Below the pieces are notes generated by a model, which worked only from the letters and a program-made list of their open reading frames with translations, was not told the DNA's origin and made no database searches. A stretch of 13,113 nt of DNA, from assembly GCA_020053615.1 (NCBI GenBank), contig JAGVMW010000161.1:1-13113 (forward strand). Reading direction: 5' to 3'. Positions within the stretch are counted from its first letter, which is position 1. Each line of letters opens with the position of its first letter. The stretch is from an archaeon. GTDB lineage: Archaea; Nanobdellota; Nanobdellia; Woesearchaeales; GW2011-AR9. A program made the translations under genes and the position numbers. Positions 7,275-13,113 of the stretch are shown one piece after another.

Positions 7275-7841
7275 ATGGCAGAAGCTCAGGGAAATTCTAA
7301 CGGCACCAATGGAAAGAAAGCCACGGGTCGTCCTCTCCATGAATTAGTGGACTTAGAAACATTTATCGTAGAGTATGTATCTTCTTATTCTTGTGCAGTA
7401 AACATCAGTCCAGAATCGGAAACAGTTTATGGTGGTAGTTCTTCATCTTACTTGGGAGGATACACCGCAGAGCTGCATCTAAAAGTCACTCCTGATAACC
7501 TTGCTAGTCCTACCAGAGAACTAACTTTCAAAGGTAATTCTCCGGTTCGAGGCGGAGATTACATTGCTGCCAGAATTCCACATTATACTGATAAGAGTGA
7601 AGTATATAACCGACGTATGAAAAGCTGTGGCTTTCCTGGAAAACAAATAGATTCTGTTTATGTCCGTCGGGCACAGAAAGGAACTGAAGAAGCCATAGAG
7701 ATGAGTATAATCCTGCAGGGAGAAGAGAAAGAAAAAGTTGCCGAGCAATTGGGAGTAGACCCAGAGCAGTTTGAAGGAATTATCAGAACCGATCATTCGG
7801 TGAATTATTCTGCTTTTGTTAAGGAAGAGAAAGAAAAGTAA
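7275..7841 (+). CDS. hypothetical protein, 188 aa
   Basis: Not recognised. The first 20 residues are a low-complexity Gly/Asn/Lys tail with no hydrophobic stretch. A compact domain follows (about 25-175), with a Ser/Gly/Tyr-rich turn around residues 54-62 (VYGGSSSSYLGGY) between strand-like segments. Then come a basic region around 110-135 and an acidic helix-forming segment EEKEKVAEQLGVDPEQFEG. The C-terminal tail is a Lys/Glu run. Two cysteines are visible in the core, with no metal-site pattern. The protein is probably soluble and cytoplasmic. It sits 75 bp after the 829-aa gene on the same strand and ends in a hairpin region shared with the convergent methyltransferase gene. Joint function with the 829-aa protein is plausible only by proximity. 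Confidence 0.75.
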   Translation: MAEAQGNSNGTNGKKATGRPLHELVDLETFIVEYVSSYSCAVNISPESETVYGGSSSSYLGGYTAELHLKVTPDNLASPTRELTFKGNSPVRGGDYIAARIPHYTDKSEVYNRRMKSCGFPGKQIDSVYVRRAQKGTEEAIEMSIILQGEEKEKVAEQLGVDPEQFEGIIRTDHSVNYSAFVKEEKEK

Positions 7842-7853
7842 AGTTAATCATTA

Positions 7854-7891
7854 ATATCTAAAGAAGTATTTTTAGACTTTATCTTAGATAT
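7854..7891. terminator. Hairpin between convergent genes
   Basis: Near-perfect inverted repeat: ATATCTAAAGA (7854-7864) pairs with TCTTAGATAT (7882-7891) with one unpaired A, and the loop contains a T-run. It lies exactly between the convergent stops of the 188-aa gene (7841) and the methyltransferase (7894), so it may separate the two transcripts in both directions. The hairpin is seen; its role is inferred. Confidence 0.5.
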
Positions 7892-7893
7892 AA

Positions 7894-8919
7894 TTACGCT
7901 TCTTGTTTTACGGCTAAATCTGTCTGGCATTTTTCACCAATAGCTATTTTTATATCCCCCATAATTTTAGCCGCGAGAGCCTCGGCAAATTTAACAGGAA
8001 CGGCATTTCCTATCATCTTGTAGCCATCAGCCACATCATTGTAATAAAATATAAAATTATCTGGGAAAGTCTGAATTCTTGCACATTCCCTTACTGAAAG
8101 CCTTCTATATAAATTCTCTTTTCCTTCTACAAACACTCTTTTATTTTCCTCAACAAATTTCATTTTTGGAGCTTGTGGGTGGCATGGTGCGTGCCTACCT
8201 CCAGCTTGTATTGTAAATGATGGTTCATCCCAGCCACGTACTCTATTCCTAGACATATAAATTGTCGAAAATCCCCCATTCATATATTCATGATTAATTA
8301 CTGTGAGTGTATTTCCGTTAGTTTTGTTTTTATGACTTGCAGCAAATGGTTCTGGCAAATCTGAAATTGCATCTCGTAAAGTTAGTTTTTTGTTAAGTGG
8401 TAGAGGGAATGAAAATGTTTTACCCATTTTTTCGTGGTATCCAACTATAATCACTCTTTTTCTTTCTTGAGGAACACCGTAATCCTGTACGTCCAACAAT
8501 TTAAAAGTAACATTATATCCAATTTCTCTAAAAGCATTTACAATTTTCATAAATTCTGAGTGATGTTTAGGCGATAATATTCCGGCAACATTTTCGGCGA
8601 GAAAAAATAATGGCTGCTTTGCTTTAATTAAATTAACATAATCATAAAACAGTTTTCCACGAGAGTCATTAATGCCCCTCATTGATCCAGCTAAGCTCCA
8701 GCTTTGGCATGGCGGACCTCCGACAAACCCAACAACCGTAGGTATTTCGTCAGGAGAAATGTTAGTTATTGACTGCTTATTTATCTTTATCCCATGATTC
8801 TTTTCGAATGTTTCCCAGCAGCCTTTCCAATTATCATTAGCAAAAGCTAATTCAAACCCGGCATTTGTAAATCCGAGGTCTAATCCTCCCGCTCCCGAAA
8901 AAAATGATGCAATTTTCAT
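7894..8919 (-). CDS. C5-cytosine DNA methyltransferase, NgoPII-like (predicted GGCC)
   Basis: 341-residue enzyme that methylates cytosine C5 in DNA and protects host sites from its partner nuclease. All main motifs are in order: FSGAGGLDLGF (SAM binding, residues 7-17), GGPPCQSWS with catalytic Cys71, ENV (109-111), QERKR (151-155), RRLSVRECARIQTFP (272-286) and GNAVP (304-308). The target-recognition segment (about 220-255), with SRNRVRGWDEPSFTIQAGGR, matches my memory of M.NgoPII-type enzymes, which act on GGCC. The start overlaps the nuclease stop as ATGA (8916-8919) and has no SD, so translation is probably coupled. The C-terminal 20 residues extend past the conserved fold. The enzyme class is certain; the GGCC specificity is by resemblance only. 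Confidence 0.95.
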   Translation of the reverse strand: MKIASFFSGAGGLDLGFTNAGFELAFANDNWKGCWETFEKNHGIKINKQSITNISPDEIPTVVGFVGGPPCQSWSLAGSMRGINDSRGKLFYDYVNLIKAKQPLFFLAENVAGILSPKHHSEFMKIVNAFREIGYNVTFKLLDVQDYGVPQERKRVIIVGYHEKMGKTFSFPLPLNKKLTLRDAISDLPEPFAASHKNKTNGNTLTVINHEYMNGGFSTIYMSRNRVRGWDEPSFTIQAGGRHAPCHPQAPKMKFVEENKRVFVEGKENLYRRLSVRECARIQTFPDNFIFYYNDVADGYKMIGNAVPVKFAEALAAKIMGDIKIAIGEKCQTDLAVKQEA

Positions 8920-9776
8920 TTTTGTCTGTAAATTATCAGTTTAGACTCTACTAATTTAGCTGGATTGTTTGGATCCCTTATTTTTACCTCTTTTATAATA
9001 ATAAGTTTGTTTGATTCTAATTCTTTTATATCCTCTTTAGGAAAAGAGAGATATTTTTCTTTTCGGATTAATGCAAATAAGTGAAATTTATCTTCGTCTT
9101 CAATTTTGCACAAATCTTCAAAGACGCTAAGTGGATTTTCAATGCTCCACATTCCCCTTATCCTCAATTCAGTTATTCCCAGTGGGTCAACTTTTCTAAC
9201 CTTTCCAAGCTCTACTGTTTCTCCTTTCTCAAGTCCAAGAGAGTCAAGCACAGAATTAATTTTAGTTTTTATTGGCTCATGCACTTTATCATAAATTTTA
9301 TGGTCTGCCGCATAACATGTTCCATGTATAAAAAATAATGACCTCACTACTCCGCCTTTTGCATTGCCAACAACATAAAATAAGTCTTTTTCTTTCCAAG
9401 CCAATAGCTCGCATTTTCTACAGGCATCCGTTATTCGTATGTCTTCCGACCTAAGTTTATCTTTTGGTGGGGAACTATTTAAAGCGAGAACTGCAGTAAA
9501 GCTTTCAATTTTCTTTATCTCAAAAGCATCACTACTTTTTATAATCATATCTGGAGGATTATTTTGGTTCCCGAGATAAGAAAAAACTTGGGTATAAGCC
9601 ACCTGCTTTTTTGCCTGTGGTAGCTTAAATGACGAGGCAATCGCATCTTTAATATAAAATTCCAACTGCTCGCCAACTGCATTAATCCTGTTCAAGTAAG
9701 TAGAAGCATAGCCATCTAAATCGTTGCTTCCAAATGAGATTATATTTGTAATTGCACTTAAAATATTATTAGTCAT
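8916..9776 (-). CDS. NgoPII-like type II restriction endonuclease (predicted GGCC)
   Basis: 286-residue nuclease, partner of the methyltransferase immediately downstream. The segment VFSYLGNQNNPPDMIIKSSD followed by AFEIKK carries a PD-(D/E)xK active site: D76 in PPD, then E86 and K88 in EIK. KVRKVDPLGITELRIRGMW (about 192-210) is the second block I recall from R.NgoPII, which cuts GGCC. ATG 9776 has a clear SD (GAGGGG, 9782-9787) five bases upstream and a TATA at 9811-9820. The ATGA overlap makes one operon with the nuclease gene first, so protection on first entry needs another control, such as repression, weak translation or slow nuclease activity. No separate controller (C) gene is visible. 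The pair is probably acquired horizontally. Confidence 0.88.
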   Translation of the reverse strand: MTNNILSAITNIISFGSNDLDGYASTYLNRINAVGEQLEFYIKDAIASSFKLPQAKKQVAYTQVFSYLGNQNNPPDMIIKSSDAFEIKKIESFTAVLALNSSPPKDKLRSEDIRITDACRKCELLAWKEKDLFYVVGNAKGGVVRSLFFIHGTCYAADHKIYDKVHEPIKTKINSVLDSLGLEKGETVELGKVRKVDPLGITELRIRGMWSIENPLSVFEDLCKIEDEDKFHLFALIRKEKYLSFPKEDIKELESNKLIIIKEVKIRDPNNPAKLVESKLIIYRQK

Positions 9777-9781
9777 TTTAT

Positions 9782-9837
9782 CCCCTCTTTAGCATACAAT
9801 TATACTTGTTTATTTATAAAACTTATCCGAACTTATC
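9782..9837 (-). promoter_or_regulatory. Restriction-modification promoter with direct repeats
   Basis: Minus strand TTTATAAATA (9811-9820) is a good TATA, with start expected near 9790 and SD GAGGGG at 9782-9787. Directly upstream are two copies of an 8-bp box, AACTTATC on the plus strand at 9820-9827 and 9830-9837, repeated with a 10-bp period and abutting the BRE position. They could bind a regulator that limits nuclease expression. Confidence 0.5.
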
Positions 9838-9847
9838 TAGTGGCTAG

Positions 9848-9942
9848 TGTCGTGACAATTTAGTTTTGCGACAATCGTGCCGCAAAATTGCTGTAATTTG
9901 ACATCATTTTACTGGTACTAAAATGCGTCATAATTAAATTGT
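9848..9942. repeat. Nested inverted-repeat element upstream of the restriction-modification operon
   Basis: Outer arms ACAATTTA (9855-9862) and TAAATTGT (9935-9942) are perfectly complementary and enclose two further inverted repeats. These are TTTTGCG/CGCAAAA (9864-9870 with 9881-9887) and CATTTTA/TAAAATG (around 9905-9925). As RNA or extruded DNA this would fold as a three-way junction. A small TGTC-GT-GACA palindrome (9848-9857) overlaps the left edge. No ORF is present. Candidates: a structured RNA, a miniature mobile element, or the end of an insertion. I see no convincing target-site duplication. Confidence 0.45.
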
Positions 9943-9980
9943 TGGAGGATTAATCACAGAAGTGTAGAAACCTTAGATTC

Positions 9981-10151
9981 TCATAAAAACCTATACTCCA
10001 TGAACACCATCCTTGCATCATGAGGGTCGTCAAAGAAAATCTTGCTCTGGCTCTTTCTGAAGAACTCAAACGCAGCTCCTTCATTCGTTTTTATTTTCTG
10101 GGGATTGGGAACACAACCAGAATGTAATCCTACTAACAAGATTTCTTCCAA
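9981..10151 (-). pseudogene. Short reading-frame remnant (about 56 codons), unknown
   Basis: The minus strand holds an open frame whose translation looks protein-like, for example GLHSGCVPNPQKIKTNEGAA and KIFFDDPHDARMVFMEYRFL, ending at TGA (9981-9983). There is no ATG near its beginning; only TTG codons (10149-10151 and 10137-10139) could start it, without convincing SD or spacing from a TATA. An in-frame stop lies a few codons upstream. It is best read as the 3' remnant of a gene lost beside the restriction-modification insertion, but a real small gene is possible. I cannot name the family. The rest of 9943-10150 shows nothing else identifiable apart from an isolated GGAGG (9944-9948) with no start codon after it. 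Confidence 0.35.
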
Positions 10152-10153
10152 AA

Positions 10154-10164
10154 TTATTATAAAG
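10154..10164 (+). promoter_or_regulatory. TATA element for the lipoprotein gene
   Basis: TTATTATAAAG (10154-10164) lies about 35 nt before ATG 10193, predicting a start around 10185 and a leader under 10 nt. No SD precedes the ATG. This promoter favours ATG 10193 over an in-frame TTG at 10166, which would lie upstream of the transcript start. Confidence 0.5.
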
Positions 10165-10192
10165 TTTGCCCACTTTTAACACACGAACTGAA

Positions 10193-11296
10193 ATGAAATT
10201 AGATAAAATAATAAGAAATGCACTTATTGGTATTTTCTCATTGAGTTTGTATTCTTGCGGAGATAAAGAATTGCATTCCTCTAAGATGGAAGATATTGTG
10301 GATACAATGGCTGATGACAGTGACAGCTTACGCGATAATCACTCCATTCAACGCATGTACGAAACTAATATTGCAATTACAGACCAGTTTGCCGACAAAA
10401 GTAATTTTATTCTTGACTCCTCTGTAAGAGAGGGGAGTTATAATCTTCTAGACGCATCAAAATCAGACTCCTCTCCTGAAGTCTCGTATAGAAATCAATC
10501 CGACTGTGAGTTCTATGCAGATGAAGTAGATTCACTCCCAGAAACAGTAGTAGAAATACTGGCATGCATAGACAAAGATGGTGATGGATACGGGTTAAAT
10601 TGCATTTTGGGAAGCGATTGCGATGATTACAATTCTTCAGTCCATCAGATATTAGCTTGTGATTACGATGGAAACTCTTGTGGTCAGTTCCAATTGTGTG
10701 GGAATAATTGTCCCAGTCCACCAGTGTTAGATGATTGTAATGGCATAGATGACGACTGTGACGGAATTATAGATGAAGATTTTATACCTTATGCCGATGC
10801 CTGTTTTGGCTATGGCGAGGAAAATCTCTGTAGTAAGACTTACACTGCCTGTGTATCTGGAGAAATACACCTCTCTTTCGAAGAGAAGTTATTTAATTCC
10901 TGTTCGGATATTATTTTACCCTGCCTCACTTACACCGCTGAACCACCCTGTAACAAGCTGACTTATCAATGCAACCTGTTTTATCTAGTTGATCCTTGCC
11001 ACCCTTTTACTATCCCATCTTACGAATCAGAATGTGATGGCTTAGATAACAATTGTGACGGAATTGTAGATGGGAACACCCTAAATGAGCCAAATCCACT
11101 GCTCATTCAATATGTTACTTGTGGAGAGGAAAGTAGTGGCCTTAAAGAGCAAATCTGCACCAGCGGCGAATGGAAAGATTTAACCTCCTGCATCTTTGAT
11201 TGTATTGATTGGGACTATGATAGTTATGGTCCGGGTCCTAACTGCTTAGGAGAAGATTGCAATGATGATAATCCTTCCGTTCATGATGGATGTTGA
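10193..11296 (+). CDS. Putative surface lipoprotein with MopE-type metal-binding motifs
   Basis: 367-residue secreted protein. The N-terminus (basic MKLDKIIRN, hydrophobic core, then LYSCG) looks like a lipoprotein signal with Cys22 as the anchor; Tyr at the -2 position is atypical. A Ser/Asp-rich linker (about 25-115) follows. The rest is Cys/Asp-rich with motifs of the MopE-type putative metal-binding family. These are DKDGDGYG plus GSDCDDYNSSV (about 127-150), CNGIDDDCDGIIDED (about 182-196), CDGLDNNCDGIVDG (about 281-294) and DWDYDSYGPGPNC plus GEDCNDDNPSV at the C-terminus. The DxDxDG-type loops suggest calcium or other metal binding, and the paired cysteines suggest disulfides outside the cell. 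The stop immediately follows the final motif, so the last repeat looks minimal but complete. It precedes a membrane-anchored protease gene on the same strand; both probably act at the cell surface. Confidence 0.8.
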   Translation: MKLDKIIRNALIGIFSLSLYSCGDKELHSSKMEDIVDTMADDSDSLRDNHSIQRMYETNIAITDQFADKSNFILDSSVREGSYNLLDASKSDSSPEVSYRNQSDCEFYADEVDSLPETVVEILACIDKDGDGYGLNCILGSDCDDYNSSVHQILACDYDGNSCGQFQLCGNNCPSPPVLDDCNGIDDDCDGIIDEDFIPYADACFGYGEENLCSKTYTACVSGEIHLSFEEKLFNSCSDIILPCLTYTAEPPCNKLTYQCNLFYLVDPCHPFTIPSYESECDGLDNNCDGIVDGNTLNEPNPLLIQYVTCGEESSGLKEQICTSGEWKDLTSCIFDCIDWDYDSYGPGPNCLGEDCNDDNPSVHDGC

Positions 11297-11323
11297 ATTG
11301 TTTTTATTCGGAAAGTTTATAAT
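11297..11323 (+). promoter_or_regulatory. T-tract terminator and TATA for the protease gene
   Basis: A short TTGTTTTTATT tract follows the lipoprotein stop and may terminate its transcript. GTTTATAAT (11315-11323) then lies about 35 nt before ATG 11354, preceded by GGAAA as a BRE-like stretch, giving an expected start near 11344 and a very short leader. The two genes are therefore probably separate transcription units. Confidence 0.5.
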
Positions 11324-11353
11324 CAATCACTCATTCTTCCCTGTTGAAAAGAG

Positions 11354-12969
11354 ATGATAAGGAAAGCATATCGAAGTTTATTTTTATGGTTGGTGTTACT
11401 GCTTTTAGTTCTCATTATATTGTTCGCTATTCTTCACCAACCACCAGAAACAAAGTTGAAAGAAGAGTTTGATAGCCAGAGGAACATTATCACTTTATTA
11501 TATGGTGGACGTGCCACTTTATCTGACTCAATTACCGCTTCTGCATTGAAAGACACAGTGCTCACATTTTTGGAAAGCGACAGTAAATTACGGATTAATG
11601 CTACCAATTTATATCTCACTAAGACATCTTGCAAGCCAAAAAAGCCAAATAGGATAGGCATCTGTAGCCTTTCTTTTATCCAAAAATATAACGGGTTGGT
11701 GGTATGGTCCAGTCAGGTCTTAGTGGTAATCATTAATGATAAAGTAGTTCATGTTAGGAACAATTATTTTCCCGCAATCAACATCTCTATTGTCCCAAAA
11801 CTATCTCAAATTAGTGCTGAAAATATTGTTAAAGAGACATTATCAACTAATCAATCTGCCAAGAGTATTAATCTAGTGATTTTCCCATACGAAAATGAAA
11901 AGGGACACACTTATTATTTGTCCTGGGCAGTTAAAATGCCTTTCTCTGATGGTGGTGATGGAATACACGCGTACACATTCTTTGTTGATGCTCATACTGG
12001 TAAAGTAATCGAAAAACAAGATCGTATTACTCCCATTACTGGGAAAGTTGTTGGAAAAGTATTTTTACAGAATCCCCAGAAAGAAATGCAAGTAGAAGTA
12101 CCTTTTGCTCAGGAGTACATAACCGCAGAGGAGAAAGTGGCAACCACCAATATATTAGGAGAATACAACCTCAATGTTCCAGAAGGAACGATTATCCAAT
12201 CACAGTTAAAAGGGCCCTTTGTGGAAGTGTTTGAATCAATACTCTTAAATGCTGAAGTTACCACTAAAGCAGATTACGAAGGCACTAACCCTTCATGGGG
12301 CTGGGGGATAGTGGATTCATCTTACAAACAAGAAGAATCAAACCTCTTCTATCATCTGAATATTATTTATGATTTCTTTAACAAAGGTTATCCCTTTGAT
12401 CTCCCCACATTAAATTATCCCAGGAAGTCCTATGTTCAATGGGGGGACCATGGGGGAAAGAATCCTGCAATGCTTACGCAGATTGTGATTATGAGCTTAC
12501 TAACGAGGGCATTCCTTTTAATAAAGTAGCAACTAACCTCTTTTTGGCTGCAAACGAAAAATGTGAAAGTACTGCTTTGATTAGTGATATTGTTTATCAC
12601 GAATATACTCATGGAGTTGTCTGTCACGTTTATGAGTGGATGCTTAAACCGTATTGGGAAGAAACAGGATCCATGAACGAAGGCCTGGCAGACTATTTTG
12701 CTGCTACAATGAACGATGATTCATGCATTGACGACTTCAAGTATGATTCTGATTGCCTTAGGGACCTTAAGAATAACTTAAAATATCCAGAAGATTATTC
12801 TCCAGAACCTCATGCGGGGAGTGGAGTTTTCTCTGCTTCATTATGGGACATCCGAGAAGCGATAGGGAAAGAGGTTACGGATATGCTAGTGATTACTGCG
12901 ATGAAAGAGTTTCAGCCACAGACTTTTTCAGAATTTGTTACAGCTTTGGTTACATTAGACCAAAAGTAA
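11354..12969 (+). pseudogene. Membrane-anchored gluzincin metalloprotease, frame-disrupted
   Basis: Together the two frames encode about 538 residues of a zinc endopeptidase. The upstream frame has a signal-anchor helix (residues about 9-28) and a propeptide with an FTP/PepSY-like end (YYLSWAVKMPF, then FFVDAHTGKVIEK, about 187-221). Next come a small beta-rich segment of carboxypeptidase-regulatory or Ig-like look (about 225-300) and the beginning of the catalytic domain. The downstream frame has HEYTHG (zinc ligands at fused 416 and 420, catalytic Glu417) and NEGLAD (third ligand Glu443), as in M4/M36-like gluzincins. The frames differ by -1 and join around 12441-12460, where there are two G-runs and a slippery heptamer. 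The upstream frame otherwise ends at 12529. The C-terminus stops at ALVTLDQK, seemingly short of the usual final helix. Possible explanations are a true pseudogene, a sequencing indel, or programmed frameshifting. Confidence 0.75.
12441..12460 (+). other. Frame-change site with slippery heptamer G_GGA_AAG
   Basis: G6 (12441-12446) and G5 (12452-12456) lie 5 bases apart at the point where the protease frame switches. In the upstream frame the codons are GGG GGA AAG, so 12454-12460 reads G GGA AAG, a perfect X_XXY_YYZ heptamer for a -1 shift. The shift leads directly into GAA TCC TGC of the catalytic frame. I see no strong hairpin in the next 70 bases. Homopolymer sequencing error is equally compatible. 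Confidence 0.5.
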
Positions 12970-12970
12970 T

Positions 12971-12988
12971 ACTTCAGCTTTATGAAGT
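12971..12988. terminator. Small hairpin after the protease stop
   Basis: ACTTCA (12971-12976) and TGAAGT (12983-12988) form a perfect 6-bp inverted repeat with a 6-base loop, starting one base after the TAA. There is no following T-run, so termination is uncertain. It may instead be part of the larger structured element that begins at the next base. Confidence 0.4.
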
Positions 12989-13113
12989 GAAGCGTTACCG
13001 TCTTCTCGCCTCTCGCAGTGTTTTGTCGAGAGCAGACATCTCCGTAGGAGCCTTCCCTCTGTCTGCCTCGCTGTAAATATTGCAGAGGCTCGACCTTATG
13101 ACGGTAACGCTTC
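12989..13113. repeat. GC-rich multi-stem inverted-repeat element reaching the window end
   Basis: Fourteen-base arms GAAGCGTTACCGTC (12989-13002) and GACGGTAACGCTTC (13100-13113) are exactly complementary. Between them are more pairings: CTCTCG/CGAGAG (13010-13015 with 13027-13032), GCAGACA/TGTCTGC (13032-13038 with 13060-13066), CTCC/GGAG (13040-13043 with 13047-13050) and GCCTC/GAGGC (13065-13069 with 13085-13089). Together these resemble a multi-branched RNA fold. My hand count gives about 54% G+C, well above the surrounding AT-rich DNA. There is no ORF and no tRNA or rRNA pattern I recognise. It could be a structured non-coding RNA, a miniature element with terminal inverted repeats, or a larger palindrome cut off by the window. 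The stems are seen; the role is unknown. Confidence 0.55.

Noticed and set aside
8920..8975. Internal promoter for the methyltransferase within the nuclease gene
   Set aside because: AT-rich stretches are present, but none has a clear BRE plus TATA at the right distance; ATGA coupling explains expression adequately.
9081..9338. Plus-strand open frames inside the nuclease gene
   Set aside because: Antisense shadows of a coding region with recognisable NgoPII-family blocks; no start signals.
9944..9975. Small plus-strand ORF after GGAGG at 9944-9948
   Set aside because: No ATG, GTG or TTG at workable spacing opens a frame of meaningful length; a nearby GTG is followed at once by a stop.
10166..10192. 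Extension of the lipoprotein gene to an in-frame TTG
   Set aside because: The TTG lies beside the TATA box, upstream of the predicted transcript start, and would put a polar segment ahead of a normal signal peptide. ATG 10193 is better.
12439..12969. Independent 176-aa protease gene starting at ATG 12439
   Set aside because: The ATG lies inside the G-run region, has no promoter or SD, and the product would be a bare catalytic fragment. The upstream frame supplies the matching anchor, propeptide and start of the catalytic domain, so I treat both as one disrupted gene.
12989..13113. tRNA gene or integron attC site
   Set aside because: No D-, anticodon- or T-arm arrangement is found, and the arms lack the attC core pattern (GTTRRRY/RYYYAAC). 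A general structured element is all that can be supported.

Overview
The window looks archaeal, most likely from a small-genome DPANN-type lineage (Woesearchaeota/Pacearchaeota/Nanoarchaeota-like); this placement is an inference. Directly visible support: starts are preceded either by strong Shine-Dalgarno (SD) motifs (GAGGTGAT, GGAGG, GAGGGG) or by an AT-rich BRE/TATA element about 25-30 nt upstream of the start codon (leaderless or near-leaderless mRNAs). Gene ends are followed by T-rich tracts. TruD is present, and a HEPN-like/nucleotidyltransferase pair resembles pairs I associate with DPANN genomes. Composition is AT-rich.

Left part (1-4600, all minus strand). Reading leftward from a strong promoter near 4590: a 20-codon reading frame with an excellent ribosome binding site (4539-4477), then an unrecognised 202-aa protein (4426-3818), then a second promoter built on the same 16-nt BRE/TATA block and surrounded by repeated AAAGTTCC boxes. 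That promoter drives a HEPN-like protein overlapping a minimal nucleotidyltransferase, followed by truD (tRNA pseudouridine-13 synthase) and an M18 zinc aminopeptidase. The last two are housekeeping genes.

Middle part (4600-7900, plus strand). A divergent promoter drives an 829-aa helical cytoplasmic protein of unknown family, followed by a 188-aa protein of unknown family. A hairpin at 7854-7891 separates this pair from a convergent restriction-modification operon.

Restriction-modification island (7894-9837, minus strand). The nuclease gene comes first and overlaps the C5-cytosine methyltransferase gene by ATGA. Both resemble the NgoPII family, predicting GGCC as target. Upstream lie directly repeated boxes at the promoter, then a nested inverted-repeat element (9848-9942) and a short reading-frame remnant (9981-10151). 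This is a plausible gene-transfer boundary.

Right part (10150-13113, plus strand). A putative lipoprotein with MopE-type Asp/Cys-rich metal-binding motifs is followed by a membrane-anchored gluzincin metalloprotease. The protease gene is split by a -1 frame change at two G-runs, with a textbook slippery heptamer G_GGA_AAG at the junction, and appears short at its C-terminus. Just downstream is a GC-rich, multi-stem inverted-repeat element whose right arm coincides exactly with the end of the window.

Most likely to reward a second look: the terminal structured element, the protease frame change, the leader-like small ORF, the repeat-decorated HEPN/nucleotidyltransferase promoter, and the 829/188-aa orphan pair.
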